From NCBI GenBank assembly GCA_963703235.1, contig OY969802.1, positions 1,426,001 to 1,490,000 on the forward strand: a DNA stretch of 64,000 bases, given 5' to 3'. The DNA is from VRUE01 sp963703235 (GTDB taxonomy: Bacteria; Actinomycetota; Thermoleophilia; Solirubrobacterales; 70-9). How positions within the stretch are numbered: position 1 is the first letter of the stretch; every line of letters starts with the position of its first letter. The translations under genes and the position numbers were made by a program. The notes under the pieces were generated by a model. That model was not told the origin of the DNA, made no database searches, and saw nothing but the letters and a program-made list of their open reading frames with translations. Below are positions 1-11,711 of this stretch, piece after piece.

Positions 1-156
1 CCGCCCGGCCAGCGGCACGAACGCCTTCGGACCGCCGGCCCCGAGCCTCTCCCCGGAACCGGCAGCCGCGATGACGGCGGTGACGGACGCTGCGGCGCTG
101 CTACGCGGTGGCGGCGAAGCGCTCCTCCAGCAGCCCGTCGAGGTAGTCCTCCGCAC
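1..156 (-). CDS. ispD: 2-C-methyl-D-erythritol 4-phosphate cytidylyltransferase, N-terminal part (cut by window edge)
   Basis: Reading the minus strand from about base 84 gives VTAVIAAAGSGERLGAGGPK followed by AFVPLAGR. This is the N-terminal CTP-binding signature of IspD, which makes CDP-methylerythritol in the non-mevalonate isoprenoid pathway. Only the first residues are inside the window. The start is unclear: the first in-frame start codon upstream is a GTG ending at 156, which would overlap the end of carD by about 55 bases. A strong GGAGGAG lies near 120 without a standard start codon after it. The carD-ispD order is common in Actinobacteria, and the two are probably cotranscribed with disA. 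Confidence 0.8.
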   Translation of the reverse strand, partial: MRRTTSTGCWRSASPPPRSSAAASVTAVIAAAGSGERLGAGGPKAFVPLAGR

Positions 157-697
157 CTTCCTCGTCTTTGTCGAGCGCGTACATGAACTCCGACGCGAGA
201 ATCTTCTTGGCCCGCGTGTACATCTGCTTCTCGCCGGTGGAGAGGCCCTTCTCCATCTCGCGAATCGCCAGGTTGCGGACAACCTCGGCCAGCTCGAACA
301 CGTCGCCGGTCTTGATCTTCTCGCGGTTGTACTTGAAGCGCCGGTTCCAGTTCTTCGGCATCTCCGAGACGTCGTCAGTGAGGACGTCTGTGACCTTCTT
401 GATTTCTTCCTCGTCGATGACCCGCCGCAGCCCTGCCTTGCCGGCGTTTTCGCAAGGGACCATCACGGTCAGTTCGTTGTGGAGGATTTTGATCGTCAGG
501 TATTCCCGATTCTCCCCCATCAGCTCACGGGCCTCTTTCTTCATCACCAGGCCTGCTCCGTGATGCGGATAGACGACCTTGTCGCCCTCCTCGAAGTCAC
601 AGACGTACTCCACGTCCTGCTCCAGGCCTGCCTCCATTGCCTCCTCTAGCTCGGGAATCTCTTGCTCCTTTCGATTTGTGACAGCGCCAATCGCCAT
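101..697 (-). CDS. carD: CarD family RNA polymerase-binding transcription regulator
   Basis: A 198-residue protein. Residues 37-95 (EGDKVVYPHHGAGLV onward) form the Tudor-like domain that binds the RNA polymerase beta subunit. Residues 100-190 form the helical DNA-binding domain, with the conserved tryptophan at about 117 (PKNWNRRF) that contacts the upstream edge of the transcription bubble in CarD/CdnL proteins. The family stabilises open complexes at rRNA and housekeeping promoters. The first 30 residues are an acidic extension before the core. The gene starts 6 bases after the disA stop and is followed by ispD, so disA-carD-ispD looks like one operon. Confidence 0.95.
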   Translation of the reverse strand: MAIGAVTNRKEQEIPELEEAMEAGLEQDVEYVCDFEEGDKVVYPHHGAGLVMKKEARELMGENREYLTIKILHNELTVMVPCENAGKAGLRRVIDEEEIKKVTDVLTDDVSEMPKNWNRRFKYNREKIKTGDVFELAEVVRNLAIREMEKGLSTGEKQMYTRAKKILASEFMYALDKDEEGAEDYLDGLLEERFAATA

Positions 698-703
698 CTT
701 GGT

Positions 704-1816
704 TCAGCTTTGTAGGTACCGGTCGACCAAATCGACCTCCTGCAGCCTGCGCAAGCCCTCGCGGATGTCCTTGACCCTGGTCGGGCCGACTCCGTCGACG
801 GCCTCGAGGTCCTCGTCGGACATGGCGAGAACCTGCTCCAGGCCGCCCAGCTCCTGGACGATCTTCTGGACGACCAGCTTCGGCAGGCGCGGGATCAGGC
901 CCAGGACGCGGTAGCCGCGCGGGGCCACGGGGAAGTCGAGGGTGTTGAGCTTGCGGTCGTAGCCGAGCAGCTCGGCGAGCCGGCCGAAGTCGAGCACGTC
1001 CTCGTGCGGCAGGCGGGCCAGCGACTGCAGCACGGTGGCGAGGTTCTGCTCGGAGTCCTCGACCGAGTAGTCGCGGATCAGCGCCGACTTTTCGGCGGCG
1101 ACGCCGATCATCGTCTCCTCCAGCTGCATCTCGATCAGGCGACCCTCGGTGCCGAGCTCGACGATGTAGCGCTCCACCTCGACCGCCATCCGGGTCACCA
1201 GCTCGGCTCGTTGCAGGGCGGTGAGGGCGTCGTAGAGGACGCCGCGCCCGTCGAACTCGAGCACGGTGAGGCGGGTCGAGACGCCTTCGAGGCGGTCGCG
1301 GTACTTCTCCAGCGTCGCCAGGCCCTGGTTGGCCTTGGCAAGGACGGCGGGGATCTCCTGCAGGATGTACTTGGTGCCCTCGACGTAGAGGGAGACGACG
1401 TCGCGGCGCTGGGAGATCGCGATCACCAGCGCCTCGGTCTGTTTGGAGACGCGCTCGGCGGTACGGTGGCGGGTGCCGGTCTCGGCCGAGAGGATCGTCG
1501 GGTCCGGCATCAGCTGCACGTTGGCCCAGACGATCTTCGTCGCCTCGGCGTTGAGGACGATCGCCCCGTCCATCTTCGCCACCTGGTAGAGCATCGCCGG
1601 CGTGTAGTCGATGTCGAGGTCGATCCCGCCCGAGAGCAGGTGCGAGATGTCCCCCGGGTCGCCGACCACGATCAGGCCGCCGGTGCTGGCGTGGACGATG
1701 TTGTCGATGCCCTCGCGCAGGGAGCCGCCGGGCGCGACCACGTCGAGAGCCCTCAGCAGCCGGGGGTCCTGACGTTCCGCAAGCTCGTGAAGCTCATCCC
1801 CGGGCAGCGACGACAT
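704..1816 (-). CDS. disA: DNA integrity scanning diadenylate cyclase DisA
   Basis: A 370-residue protein that makes cyclic di-AMP from two ATP and scans DNA for branched structures. The DAC domain covers about residues 10-140, with the two family motifs visible: KMDGAIVL at 81-88 and TGTRHRTAER at 113-122. A helical linker follows. The C-terminal helix-hairpin-helix (VDGVGPTRVKDIREGL, about 338-353) is the DNA-binding part. Length and domain order match full-length DisA. It is the first gene of the disA-carD-ispD run. No radA lies directly upstream, unlike in many Gram-positives; instead there is 200 bp of intergenic DNA and a decayed MFS gene. Confidence 0.95.
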   Translation of the reverse strand: MSSLPGDELHELAERQDPRLLRALDVVAPGGSLREGIDNIVHASTGGLIVVGDPGDISHLLSGGIDLDIDYTPAMLYQVAKMDGAIVLNAEATKIVWANVQLMPDPTILSAETGTRHRTAERVSKQTEALVIAISQRRDVVSLYVEGTKYILQEIPAVLAKANQGLATLEKYRDRLEGVSTRLTVLEFDGRGVLYDALTALQRAELVTRMAVEVERYIVELGTEGRLIEMQLEETMIGVAAEKSALIRDYSVEDSEQNLATVLQSLARLPHEDVLDFGRLAELLGYDRKLNTLDFPVAPRGYRVLGLIPRLPKLVVQKIVQELGGLEQVLAMSDEDLEAVDGVGPTRVKDIREGLRRLQEVDLVDRYLQS

Positions 1817-1952
1817 CGCTACCTAGGATGGCAAATTCCGCTCTGGAATGCGGTCTGGGAAAATCCTAGTGGACAGGTCGGGATGGACAGTGTCAAGTGA
1901 GGTAGGTCACTCAAACCCCTAATTTGGGCTCGCCAGGCGTGGTCACCCCTGG

Positions 1953-2036
1953 ACATCTGGCCAGCTCAGAGGGCGCCGTCCCGGAGACAACTGGCCGGCT
2001 CGGAATGCGCGGCCGGCACATCTAGCTTGCTCAGAG
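1953..2036. repeat. three degenerate 19-bp direct repeats
   Basis: Units at 1953-1971, 1987-2005 and 2018-2036 follow the pattern ACATCTGGCCAGCTCAGAG, at spacings of 34 and 31 bases. They lie between disA and the 3' end of the broken MFS gene. Three short, imperfect units with unequal spacers do not make a CRISPR. They could be protein-binding iterons or remnants of a small duplication. Confidence 0.4.
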
Positions 2037-3568
2037 GTGGAAGCGCCGGTGATGAACGTGCTGGTGCAGCCGATCGGGCCCGGGATCGCCGGCGACAGCG
2101 GGGTCTGGACCCGGCCGATCGGGATCCCGCACAAAGGCCCAGGTTAGCGCTGCGCCAACGCCACAGAGCACGACCAACACCCAGGTCGAGCCGGCGACCG
2201 CCGCCGAGAACGAGTCGCCGTCGCCGAGCAGGGCGTGGAAGACGGCTCCGCTCGCCGCCAGGGCGAGGGTGCCCGCCATCACCCTGTCCATCGCCAGAAC
2301 GCCGGAGGCAATCCCGACCTTCTCCGCCGGCATCGCCGCCATCGCCGCGGTCGACATCGGCGCGTAGACGAGGCCGAGCGCGACCCCGAACGGCAGGTAG
2401 CCGGCAAGCAGGACCGCGTAGGGGCTGCCGGCGGCGATCTGGGTCAGGACCAGCAGGCCGGCGAGACCGCAGAGCATGCCGGCGGTCATCAGCCGGCGGC
2501 GATCTGGGTCAGGACCAGCAGGCCGGCGAGACCGCAGAGCATGCCGGCGGTCATCAGCCGGCGGGCGCCGAAACGGGCGATCAGCCGTCCCGAGAATGGT
2601 GAGATGAAGACCATCGGCACCGTGATCGGCAGGATCAGCAGGCCGCTGAGGACGGCGGAATGACCGCGCACGTCCTGCAGGTACTGCGGCTGGAAGAACA
2701 TCACCGCCCAGTAGGCGCCGACCAAGGCGAAGGCGGCGGCGCTGGCGCCGAAATAGGGACCGTTGCGGAAGAGCGAGAAGTCGACGATCGGCCCGCTGAC
2801 CCGGTGCTCGATCCGTTAGAACCCGTAGAGACAGACCAGCGAGAAGGTGGCGAGGGCGGCGATCGCCGCCGCCGACCAGACGCGCGCCTGGATCAGCGCC
2901 AGAACCGCGGCGGTCAACCCCACGCTGAGCGCAGCCAGCCCGGGCAGATCGACCCGGTGACCGGCGCCGGGATCGGTCGACTCCGGCGCCGCGACGGCGA
3001 CGATCGCGACCCCGACGGCGGCGACCGGGACGTTGACCCAGAAGATCGCCCGCCAGTCGAGCTCGACCAAGGCGCCGCCGGCGAGCGGCCCGATCGCCAG
3101 CGCCAGCGCCGAGATCCCGGCCCAGACGCCGAGGGCGCGGGCCTGCTGCTCGGCCGGAAAGGCGTTGCAGACGATCGCCAGCGAGAGCGGCAGCATCGGC
3201 GCCGCGCCGATCCCCTGCAGGACCCGGCCAACGATCAGAACGTCCACGTCCGGGGCGGCGCCGCAGAGAACCGAGCCCAGCGCGAAGACGACGGACCCGG
3301 CCAGGAAGAGCCGCTTGCGCCCGAACATGTCGCCGAGCCGGCCGGCGGTGACGACGAGGACGGCGATCGACAGCAGGTAGACGTTCATCACCCACTGCAG
3401 CCCGGCCGCGCTGGCGCCGACGTCATGGCGGATGCTCGGCAGGGCGAGCGCCACCACGGTCGAGTCGAGCATGAGGACGAAGAGGCCGGCGCAGGCGCCG
3501 GCGAGGGTCCACCAGGGGCGCGTCCGACTTCGACCCCCCTCTGGGGTGGTGAATGTCGGCTGCGCCAT
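2031..3568 (-). pseudogene. MFS drug exporter (DHA2/EmrB-QacA type), disrupted by a stop codon and a 65-bp tandem duplication
   Basis: The N-terminal half (3568 down to 2819) reads as a 14-TM-type proton antiporter, with LDSTVVALALPSIRHDVG in TM1 and the loop motif GRLGDMFGRKRL. An in-frame TAA at 2816-2818 ends it after LYGF. The same frame then continues through the middle of the transporter (FFQPQYLQDV) to about 2560. There a perfect 65-bp tandem duplication (2427-2491 = 2492-2556) moves the rest, from GSPYAVLLAGYLPFGV to the end near 2031, into another frame. Undoing both lesions restores one continuous transporter. It starts 10 bases after the aldo/keto reductase, so it was probably the last gene of that operon. 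Confidence 0.85.
2427..2564. repeat. perfect 65-bp tandem duplication inside the MFS gene
   Basis: Bases 2427-2491 and 2492-2556 are identical. The first 8 bases (GCCGGCGG) occur a third time at 2557-2564, so the original single copy was flanked by 8-bp direct repeats. That is the usual substrate for replication slippage. Because 65 is not a multiple of three, the duplication shifts the reading frame of the transporter. Confidence 0.95.
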
Positions 3569-3578
3569 CTCGCGCAGG

Positions 3579-4709
3579 CTAAGCGGTGATCAGGTCGCGA
3601 TCGGGGTCGATGCCCCAGCGCTCGCCGACCGCCGCCAGCTCGGGGTCGAGCCCCCAGCGGTCGGGTCGCTCCTCGCCTTCGTGCGACGGGCTCGCGCCCT
3701 TCAGCGCCATGCAGCCGGTGTTGTCGCCGACGGCGCGGATCTCCGCCACGTCCTCGGCGCCCAGCCGCTGCTCGGTGGGGAGGTGGGCGAGTTCGACGCG
3801 CTTGGCCTCGATCGGGCAGGCCTCCTCCCCCGTCTCCTGTATCAGCGTCGGCACGACGCACTCGACCGCGGGGTGGGCGAGATTCCACTGGCAGGCGAGC
3901 TGGATCGGGGTCAGTCTGGTTCGTTCGGCGATCGGCATCAGGCGCTCGAGCTTCGTCAGACCGGCCTCGATCCAGCCGTCGGGACGGAAGGCGCGGTGGT
4001 CTCCCGACGCCAGCTCCATTCCCGGCCTTAGGTCGCCCCAGAAGAGGCCGCCGTAGTCGACGACGCGGGTGATCATCTCGACGTCGTGCTTGGCGGCCGC
4101 CTCGAGGCACAGCTCCCCCGGCCAGGGCTCGAACGGGTTGAGGATGATCATCGCCCAATCGATCCGCTCGCCGAAGCGCTCGAAGCAGGAGATCAGGTCG
4201 AGCGTGAAGCCGTTCGCCGGCCCGGGCGCGACGCCGATCTTTCCCGTCAGCCCCGCCTCGCGCAGCGCCGCCATCCCGTCCCAGACCGCCTCGCTCGAGT
4301 AGCCGATCCGGTCCGGGTTGTGCAGCAGCAGCAGATCGAAACGCTCGACCCCAAGCCGCTCCAAGCTGCGCTCGGCCGCCATCCGCAGGTAATCGGCGTA
4401 CTCGCCCGGCCCGCGCAGGCTCGGATCGGTGAAGCGCGGGAAACCGCGTGGCCCATCCCGCTCCCCCTCGTAGAAGTCGTGCCCGACGGCGCCGATGAGG
4501 CAGTACTCGTCGCGGGGGGCGTCGGCCAGAGCCCGCCCAAGAACCCGATCGGCCTCCCCCTGCCCGTAGGTGTCAGCGGTCAGAACGGTGTCGATGCCTC
4601 TGCCGGGCCGCAGCACTCCTTCGAGCCGCTCCTCGGAGATGGTCTCGCCGAAGCGGAGAAAGCGGCCTCCGCTCCAAGTGCCGATCGCGCTCCGGCCGGG
4701 CTCACGCAT
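3579..4709 (-). CDS. aldo/keto reductase family oxidoreductase
   Basis: A 376-residue NADPH-dependent reductase with an (alpha/beta)8 barrel. Typical marks are IDTVLTADTYGQGEADRVLG (active-site Asp and Tyr region), the FDLLLLHNPD strand with the conserved His, and LTPIQLACQWNLAHPAVECV near the cofactor end. The final 60 residues (TGCMALKGAS onward) extend beyond a minimal AKR barrel. It starts 14 bases after the clpC stop and is followed 10 bases later by the MFS remnant. Substrate unknown. Confidence 0.85.
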   Translation of the reverse strand: MREPGRSAIGTWSGGRFLRFGETISEERLEGVLRPGRGIDTVLTADTYGQGEADRVLGRALADAPRDEYCLIGAVGHDFYEGERDGPRGFPRFTDPSLRGPGEYADYLRMAAERSLERLGVERFDLLLLHNPDRIGYSSEAVWDGMAALREAGLTGKIGVAPGPANGFTLDLISCFERFGERIDWAMIILNPFEPWPGELCLEAAAKHDVEMITRVVDYGGLFWGDLRPGMELASGDHRAFRPDGWIEAGLTKLERLMPIAERTRLTPIQLACQWNLAHPAVECVVPTLIQETGEEACPIEAKRVELAHLPTEQRLGAEDVAEIRAVGDNTGCMALKGASPSHEGEERPDRWGLDPELAAVGERWGIDPDRDLITA

Positions 4710-4723
4710 CGTTCGCCGCGCGC

Positions 4724-7318
<2,595 letters not shown>

Positions 7319-7545
7319 AGGGTTTCCTCTTCCTCAACCTCTCACTTGGTCAAACGCAGTTGGTGGCCGGAAGTACCGCGGACGCCCGTCGAGTGCCGGG
7401 AGGCGCCCATGTCTGCTTGAGAGGATACCGAGACCGGCCAACCGGCCCTGGGCCCCGGATTGCCGCTGATAGCGGCTTTCTGGGCACTGTTTGGACCGCC
7501 GCGAACGCCTCACAACGTGATCTTGGTCAATCGACGAGGCGCCGT

Positions 7546-9024
<1,479 letters not shown>

Positions 9025-9033
9025 AAGAGCGCG

Positions 9034-9039
9034 AGCCTA
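9034..9039 (-). promoter_or_regulatory. candidate -10 box of lysS (leaderless)
   Basis: TAGGCT on the minus strand ends 9 nt before the lysS ATG, the distance expected when transcription starts at or next to the start codon. Confidence 0.4.
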
Positions 9040-9170
9040 TAGGCCGCCTCACGACTGACGCAGGCGAAAGGGCCCACGCATCCGAAGCTCGCTCAAACCA
9101 ACGAGCAACGACCAGCAGCTCTAAGTCAGCACGAAGTCAGAACGGGCAGCTGGACCCGCCCTCGTTGCCA

Positions 9171-9317
9171 TGAAAGGGCTCCGGTCGTCCGCTGGGCGAA
9201 TGTGGCCGAAGGCCGCGATATGCAATCTGTCTCCTGCGCGGCGTCAGCCGCGCACCATCTCCGTCGCTGCGCAGGCAGCGACATCAATTCGCCCAGCGGA
9301 CGACCGGAGCCCTTTCA
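9171..9317 (-). ncRNA. structured four-way-junction element, family A copy 1
   Basis: A perfect 31-bp closing stem (9171-9201 with 9287-9317) encloses three small hairpins: 9204-9214 (GGCC/GGCC), 9235-9254 (8-bp stem, GTCA loop) and 9263-9282 (8-bp stem, GCAG loop). Bases 9221-9229 (TGCAATCTG) and ATCA before the right arm are shared with copy 2 at 35354-35494. It begins 17 nt after the greA stop, in the same orientation as copy 2 relative to its upstream gene. It may act as RNA (3'-UTR structure) or be a REP-like DNA repeat. No known family was recognised. Confidence 0.6.
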
Positions 9318-9334
9318 CCGCCGCGAGCTGCGGC

Positions 9335-9814
9335 CTAAGCCGACTCGATCTTGGTGATTTTGAGTTTCTTCTTCGGCCCGCGCGGAACCTCGACCGTAAC
9401 CACGTCGTTGCGCTTGTGGCCGATCAGGGCTTTGCCGATCGGCGACTCGTTGGAGAGCTTCTGCTCGGCCGGGTTGGCCTCGGTCGAGCCGACGATCTGG
9501 AATTTCTGCGAGTCGCCCGATTTCTGGTCTTTGACGTGGACGATCGAGCCGAAGGTCACCTCGTCGGTGCCGACTTCCTTCTTGTCGATCACGGTGGCGC
9601 GGCGCAGCCGCTCTTCGAGCTGGGCGATCCGCTGCTCGAGCAGGGCCTGCTCGTTCTTGGCGTCGTCGTACTCGGCGTTCTCGGAGATGTCGCCGAACTC
9701 GCGCGCTTCCTTGATCCGCTCCGCGACCTCGCGCCGTTTTGCGGTCGAGAGGTGCTCGATCTCCTCTTTGAGCTTCTCGAGACCTTCGGGGGTTATTACG
9801 GCCTGCCGAGTCAC
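9335..9814 (-). CDS. greA: transcription elongation factor GreA
   Basis: A 159-residue factor that enters the RNA polymerase secondary channel and stimulates cleavage of backtracked RNA. The N-terminal coiled coil has the acidic tip EFGDISENAEYDDAKNEQ, and the C-terminal FKBP-like domain ends in PRGPKKKLKITKIESA. The GTG at 9812-9814 (VTRQAVITPEG) is chosen because the family starts there and a GAGG lies upstream. A longer open frame reaching 9901 adds 29 unconserved residues. A TATAAT box lies about 107 bases upstream. Confidence 0.93.
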   Translation of the reverse strand: MTRQAVITPEGLEKLKEEIEHLSTAKRREVAERIKEAREFGDISENAEYDDAKNEQALLEQRIAQLEERLRRATVIDKKEVGTDEVTFGSIVHVKDQKSGDSQKFQIVGSTEANPAEQKLSNESPIGKALIGHKRNDVVTVEVPRGPKKKLKITKIESA

Positions 9815-9920
9815 TGTCGCTGACCTCGCTTCGGTTGCGGGATGGGAATCGACTCCCAGATCGAAAAAACGCCCGGGTGCGAGGGCTTGCGCCACACACA
9901 CCAGGGCCGGAAGGCGCGTG

Positions 9921-9951
9921 ATTATAGCGAGGGGCCGAAGCTGGCACTCAA
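9921..9951 (-). promoter_or_regulatory. candidate greA promoter with consensus TATAAT
   Basis: The minus strand carries TATAAT at 9926-9921 and TTGAGT at 9951-9946, with a 19-nt spacer. It overlaps the last codons of the upstream dus gene. A perfect TATAAT is rare in this GC-rich window. Confidence 0.45.
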
Positions 9952-10929
9952 GGGAATTTGCGCCGTGATCAGCTCCCTGGCGCGGGAAAGGTCGGCGCTG
10001 CGCTGGAGCTCTTCCGCGACGCCCGGTGGAGCGTCGAGCGCCTCCATGTACCAGGGGTAGAACTTACGCAGGTAGCGCGAGGCGCGATCGGCTCCGAGAT
10101 GCTCCTCGGCGCGGTCGATCGTCCACAGCAGCTCGGCGGCCACTTCCTCCCGCGAGGGCGGCTCGGCGCGACGGCCGGTCAGCTCCTCGAACAGCCAGGG
10201 GTTGCCGAGCGAGCCGCGGGCAATCATCACCGCGTCGGCGCCGGATTCCTCGTAGGCTCGGCGTGCTGCCTCGGCGCTGCTGAGCCCGCCGGAGACGATC
10301 ACCGGCACGCCCACCCGTTCCACCAGCTCGCGGGTCAGCGCGTAGTCGGGGCTGCCCTTGTGCCCGACTGCGGCGGCGCGAGGGTGGAAGCCGATCGCCG
10401 CCACGCCTCCCTCTTCGGCGAGGCGGACGGCGAGGTCGAAACCGGAGCGCTCGCCGGCGCGCAGCCCGGAGCGGATCTTCACCGTGACCGGCCGGCCGCC
10501 GCCCTCGGCGGCGCCGCGGACCAGCGCCAGCGCCAGCTCCGGGTCGCTCAGCAGCTCCGCCCCGGCGCCGGTCTTGCGCACCTTGCGCACCGGGCAGCCC
10601 ATGTTGATGTCGATCAGGTCGGCCCCAGCCTCGGCGGCAATCGCGGCGCCGGAGCGCATCGCGTCCGGATCGTGGCCGAACAGCTGCACGGAGACGGGGT
10701 GCTCGTCGGGATGGATCCGCATCAGCTCGCGCAGGGTGCGCTCGTTGCGGTGGTGCAGCCCGAAGCTGGAGATCATCTCCGAGACGGCGAGGCCCGCTCC
10801 GTGGCGTTTGGCCTGCAGGCGGACGAACCAGTTGCCGATCCCGGCCAGCGGCGCCAGCAGGATCCGGTTGGCGATCTCGACGTCGCCGATCCGGAAGGGG
10901 TCAGTCAGCTGTGGGCGCGTTTCTTTCAT
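9922..10929 (-). CDS. dus: tRNA-dihydrouridine synthase (DusB-like)
   Basis: A 335-residue flavoprotein that reduces uridines in tRNA. The FMN barrel begins RIGDVEIANRILLAPLAGIG, the catalytic cysteine lies in DLIDINMGCPVRKVRKTGAG, and the phosphate-binding end is VIVSGGLSSAEAA / ADAVMIARGSLGNPWLF. It is followed by the C-terminal helical tRNA-binding domain with YLRKFYPWY. The start overlaps the end of coaX by 29 bases, so the two are probably translationally coupled. Confidence 0.92.
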   Translation of the reverse strand: MKETRPQLTDPFRIGDVEIANRILLAPLAGIGNWFVRLQAKRHGAGLAVSEMISSFGLHHRNERTLRELMRIHPDEHPVSVQLFGHDPDAMRSGAAIAAEAGADLIDINMGCPVRKVRKTGAGAELLSDPELALALVRGAAEGGGRPVTVKIRSGLRAGERSGFDLAVRLAEEGGVAAIGFHPRAAAVGHKGSPDYALTRELVERVGVPVIVSGGLSSAEAARRAYEESGADAVMIARGSLGNPWLFEELTGRRAEPPSREEVAAELLWTIDRAEEHLGADRASRYLRKFYPWYMEALDAPPGVAEELQRSADLSRARELITAQIPLSASFGPSL

Positions 10930-11674
10930 GGATGAGACGCAGGCCCTTCAGGGTAAGCATCTCGTCCACCTCGTCGATCGTCTCGGTGAAGGGGACGATC
11001 GCCGCGGCGAGGCCGCCGGTCGCCAGCAGGCCGACTTCGCCCAGTTCGTCTTCGATGCGGCGGACGATCCCGTCGATCAGGCCGGCGAAGCCGAAAACGA
11101 CTCCCGACTGGATCGCGGCGCGGCTGGAGCGGCCGATCGCCGTCTCCGGCTCGGCGAGTTCGATGCGCGGGATGCGGGCCGCCCGCTCGACCAGCGCCGT
11201 CAGCGAGATCTCCAGGCCGGGGGCGATCGCGCCGCCGAGGTATTCGCCGGCGTCGGAGACGGCGTCGAAGTTGATCCCGGTGCCGAAGTCGACGACGACG
11301 CAGGCCTTCTCGAACCGCGCGTAGGCGGCGACGGCGTTGACGAGCCGGTCGGCGCCGACCTCGAGCGGGTTGTCGATCCGAATCGGCATCCCGGTCTTCA
11401 CCCCGGGCCCGATCGTCAGGCACTCGGCGCTCAGGTAGCGCTCGGTCAGCTGCTCGTACTGGGCGCCGAGCGGCGGCACCACCGAGGAGACGCAGACCGC
11501 GTCGAGGTCGCCGAGGCCGATCCCGCTGAGGGCGAACATGCCGGCGATCCGCTCCGCCAGCTCGTCGCCGGTGGCGCCGGCCCGGGTCTGGAAGCGCCAG
11601 TGCTCGGCCAAGCGCTCGCCCTCGAAGGCGCCGAGGTGGGTCTGGGTGTTGCCGACGTCGACCGCGAGGAGCAC
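10901..11674 (-). CDS. coaX: type III pantothenate kinase
   Basis: A 257-residue ASKHA-fold kinase that phosphorylates pantothenate, the first step of coenzyme A synthesis. Seen are the phosphate loop LLAVDVGNTQTHLGAF at the N-terminus, PLEVGADRLVNAVAAY in the middle and VVVDFGTGINFDAV for the metal/phosphate site. Length is typical of CoaX. The GTG start is preceded at 8 nt by GATAAT and has no Shine-Dalgarno, which suggests a leaderless transcript. dus follows with an overlap. Confidence 0.95.
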   Translation of the reverse strand: MLLAVDVGNTQTHLGAFEGERLAEHWRFQTRAGATGDELAERIAGMFALSGIGLGDLDAVCVSSVVPPLGAQYEQLTERYLSAECLTIGPGVKTGMPIRIDNPLEVGADRLVNAVAAYARFEKACVVVDFGTGINFDAVSDAGEYLGGAIAPGLEISLTALVERAARIPRIELAEPETAIGRSSRAAIQSGVVFGFAGLIDGIVRRIEDELGEVGLLATGGLAAAIVPFTETIDEVDEMLTLKGLRLIHERNAPTAD

Positions 11675-11681
11675 GGCGGCG

Positions 11682-11687
11682 ATTATC
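11682..11687 (-). promoter_or_regulatory. candidate -10 box of coaX (leaderless)
   Basis: GATAAT on the minus strand, 7 nt before the coaX GTG. A TAGGAT for the divergent plus-strand gene lies 10 bases away, so this short intergenic region appears to hold two back-to-back leaderless promoters. Confidence 0.45.
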
Positions 11688-11696
11688 GCCGACCCG

Positions 11697-11702
11697 TAGG
11701 AT
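11697..11702 (+). promoter_or_regulatory. candidate -10 box of the GST-like gene (leaderless)
   Basis: TAGGAT ends 9 nt before the ATG at 11712. No ribosome-binding sequence lies between. Confidence 0.45.
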
Positions 11703-11711
11703 CATCCGCCA

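Noticed and set aside
1953..2036. CRISPR array
   Set aside because: Only three imperfect units, unequal short spacers and no cas genes in the window.
1943..2134. Short open frame between disA and the MFS remnant
   Set aside because: No ribosome-binding site or family resemblance; it overlaps direct repeats and the end of the transporter frame.
7319..7545. ClgR or HspR operator upstream of clpC
   Set aside because: Only a weak GTTCGC-like half site near 7500; not enough to list as a site.
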